From Algibacter miyuki (GTDB lineage Bacteria > Bacteroidota > Bacteroidia > Flavobacteriales > Flavobacteriaceae): a stretch of DNA of 64,000 nt. The notes below the pieces were generated by a model, which saw only the letters and a list, made by a program, of their open reading frames with translations, was not told the DNA's origin and made no database searches. The stretch covers positions 564,501-628,500 of the forward strand of contig NZ_JAUFQP010000013.1 of NCBI RefSeq assembly GCF_030409805.1, given 5' to 3'. Numbering within the stretch: the stretch's first letter is position 1; each line of letters starts with the position of its first letter. Below are positions 62,850-64,000 of the stretch, piece by piece. The translations under genes were made by a program, and so were the position numbers.

Positions 62850-63944
62850 ATGACAAAACAAACCATTTCATTTTCTAGAAAAGACCCTGCAAAGTTTTTT
62901 AAAACGTTGAATAAACGTGTGAATGATTACTTTAAGGAGAACGAGATTAAACGTACTGGAAACTGGACTTTATATTCAAAAGCAATTGTAATGTTTGCTT
63001 TACTAATTGTACCCGCAGTGTTAATTTTAACTGTAGATATGTCGGGATGGCTACAAGCTTTATGCATGGTCATTGTTGGGATTGGTATGGCAGGAGTTGG
63101 CATGAATGTGATGCACGATGCGAACCATGGTTCTTTTTCTAGTAAAAAATGGGTGAATAAACTCATGGGAAGTAGTATTTATATTTTAGCTGGAAACGAT
63201 TATAACTGGAAAGTACAACACAACGTTTTACACCATACGTACACTAATATTCAAGGGCATGATGAAGATATCGATGCGGGTAGAATTATCCGTTTTTCGA
63301 AACATTCTCAGTGGTTGAAAATTCATCAATATCAAAAGTATTATGCGTTCTTTTTGTATGGTTTATTAACTGCAAACTGGGCAATTACAACCGATTTTAT
63401 ACAAACTTACAAGTACCTGAAACGTAAATTGGCTTATGGTAAATTGCCAAGCCCAGCTACACAGTGGACTAAACTTATTATAGGTAAAATTGTATATTAT
63501 GCTATTTGGGTAGCTTTACCTTTGGCTCTAGGGTTTGCATGGTGGCAAGTTTTAATTGGCTTTTTAATTATGCATTATACGGCAGGTATTATTTTAAGTG
63601 TTATTTTTCAATTAGCGCACGTGGTACCAACAACCGATATGCCTTTACCTGATGAAGAAGGAAACATGAAAAATACATGGGCCATTCATCAATTATTTAC
63701 AACTTGTAATTTTTCACCTAAAAGTTGGTTAGCCGAGTTTTATACCGGAGGATTAAATAGACAAGTTGAGCATCACTTATTTGCTAATATTAGCCATGTG
63801 CATTACAGTAAAATAGCGCAAATAGTGAAAGAAACAGCAAACGAATTTAGCTTACCATATAACGAATACCATACGTTTTGGGGCGCGGTTGCGGAACATT
63901 ATAATCAATTAAAGGTGCTAGGTCAAAAACCTAATTTAGCCTAA
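62850..63944 (+). CDS. Membrane fatty acid desaturase
   Basis: A di-iron integral-membrane desaturase of 364 residues acting on acyl chains of lipids or acyl-CoA/ACP. Three histidine boxes are complete: HDANHG (residues 89-94), HNVLHH (124-129) and QVEHH near 316. Hydrophobic segments at about 45-62, 68-88, 168-185 and 210-245 fit four membrane passes. The box spacing and QxxHH third box are those of front-end/delta-type desaturases; regioselectivity cannot be told. Confidence 0.92.
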   Translation: MTKQTISFSRKDPAKFFKTLNKRVNDYFKENEIKRTGNWTLYSKAIVMFALLIVPAVLILTVDMSGWLQALCMVIVGIGMAGVGMNVMHDANHGSFSSKKWVNKLMGSSIYILAGNDYNWKVQHNVLHHTYTNIQGHDEDIDAGRIIRFSKHSQWLKIHQYQKYYAFFLYGLLTANWAITTDFIQTYKYLKRKLAYGKLPSPATQWTKLIIGKIVYYAIWVALPLALGFAWWQVLIGFLIMHYTAGIILSVIFQLAHVVPTTDMPLPDEEGNMKNTWAIHQLFTTCNFSPKSWLAEFYTGGLNRQVEHHLFANISHVHYSKIAQIVKETANEFSLPYNEYHTFWGAVAEHYNQLKVLGQKPNLA

Positions 63945-63976
63945 ACTTCATATTTACTTTCTAACAAATACATTTC

Positions 63977-64000
63977 ATGCAATTACTATCTGACAGAATT
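63977..64000 (+). CDS. Start of a probable PLP-dependent aminotransferase (cut by window end)
   Basis: ATG at 63977 begins MQLLSDRI and runs off the window. Flavobacterial aspartate/alanine-type aminotransferases often start with a very similar LSDRI segment, so I suspect such a gene. Eight codons are too few to be sure. Confidence 0.4.

Overview
The window is a low-GC stretch of a bacterial chromosome from the Bacteroidota, most likely a marine member of the Flavobacteriaceae. The evidence is recurrent TAnnTTTG -7 promoter elements, the gliding gene gldA, a split methionine synthase, Bacteroidota-specific families (alpha-2-macroglobulin with a SusC-like box, DUF3857 transglutaminase) and a PL7 alginate lyase lipoprotein at the left edge, which points to brown-algal polysaccharide use. 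I see no tRNA, rRNA, prophage, CRISPR array or transposase.

Layout. (1) 2-961: alginate lyase, cut by the window start. (2) 995-11270: assimilatory sulfate reduction and cysteine synthesis. An Rrf2 regulator with a cysteine cluster is followed by a promoter plus inverted-repeat operator, then DUF2061, cysH, cysD, cysN, a sulfite reductase-HEPN fusion, two siroheme genes, a ferredoxin-NADP reductase, cysE and cysM. (3) 11371-17364: a SAM-I riboswitch followed by the methionine operon (split metH, metF). A four-helix-bundle gene and an ABM-domain gene sit between the metH halves. (4) 17441-23592: PagL-like lipid A deacylase, a DUF2807 lipoprotein, ackA-pta and gldA on the minus strand. (5) 23768-28338: aromatic amino-acid operon (pheA, aminotransferase, tyrA, DAHP synthase-chorismate mutase), preceded by a Phe/Tyr-rich leader peptide and an attenuator terminator. 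(6) 28353-38203: housekeeping genes (rsgA, dtd, mazG-like, aroA, queA, rlmN, polyprenyl synthase). (7) 38213-41597: minus-strand trio of circularly permuted ATP-grasp, alpha-E and transglutaminase. (8) 41971-64000: SprT-like protein, mannose-1-P guanylyltransferase, DUF389, mlaE/mlaF, a phosphatase-nuclease pair, a 2027-residue alpha-2-macroglobulin, TPR proteins, an NRDE protein with a papain-like partner, pruA, a VOC protein, rsmG, a desaturase and the first codons of a probable aminotransferase.

How it works together: regions 2 and 3 form a 16-kb sulfur island leading from sulfate to sulfide, cysteine and the methyl transfer to homocysteine. Each half has its own visible control: an Rrf2 operator for cysteine and a SAM riboswitch for methionine. 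Region 5 has a third mode, attenuation.

Unexplained structure. A dispersed element occurs three times (16259, 27031, 35856 on the minus strand). Its closing stem shows a compensatory base change, so it probably acts as structured RNA. A second family of inverted GTTATTAGT / ACTAATAACC-type arrays brackets the four-helix-bundle gene and recurs without a gene between cysD and cysN, like a small insertion element. These two families and the Phe leader are the strongest leads.
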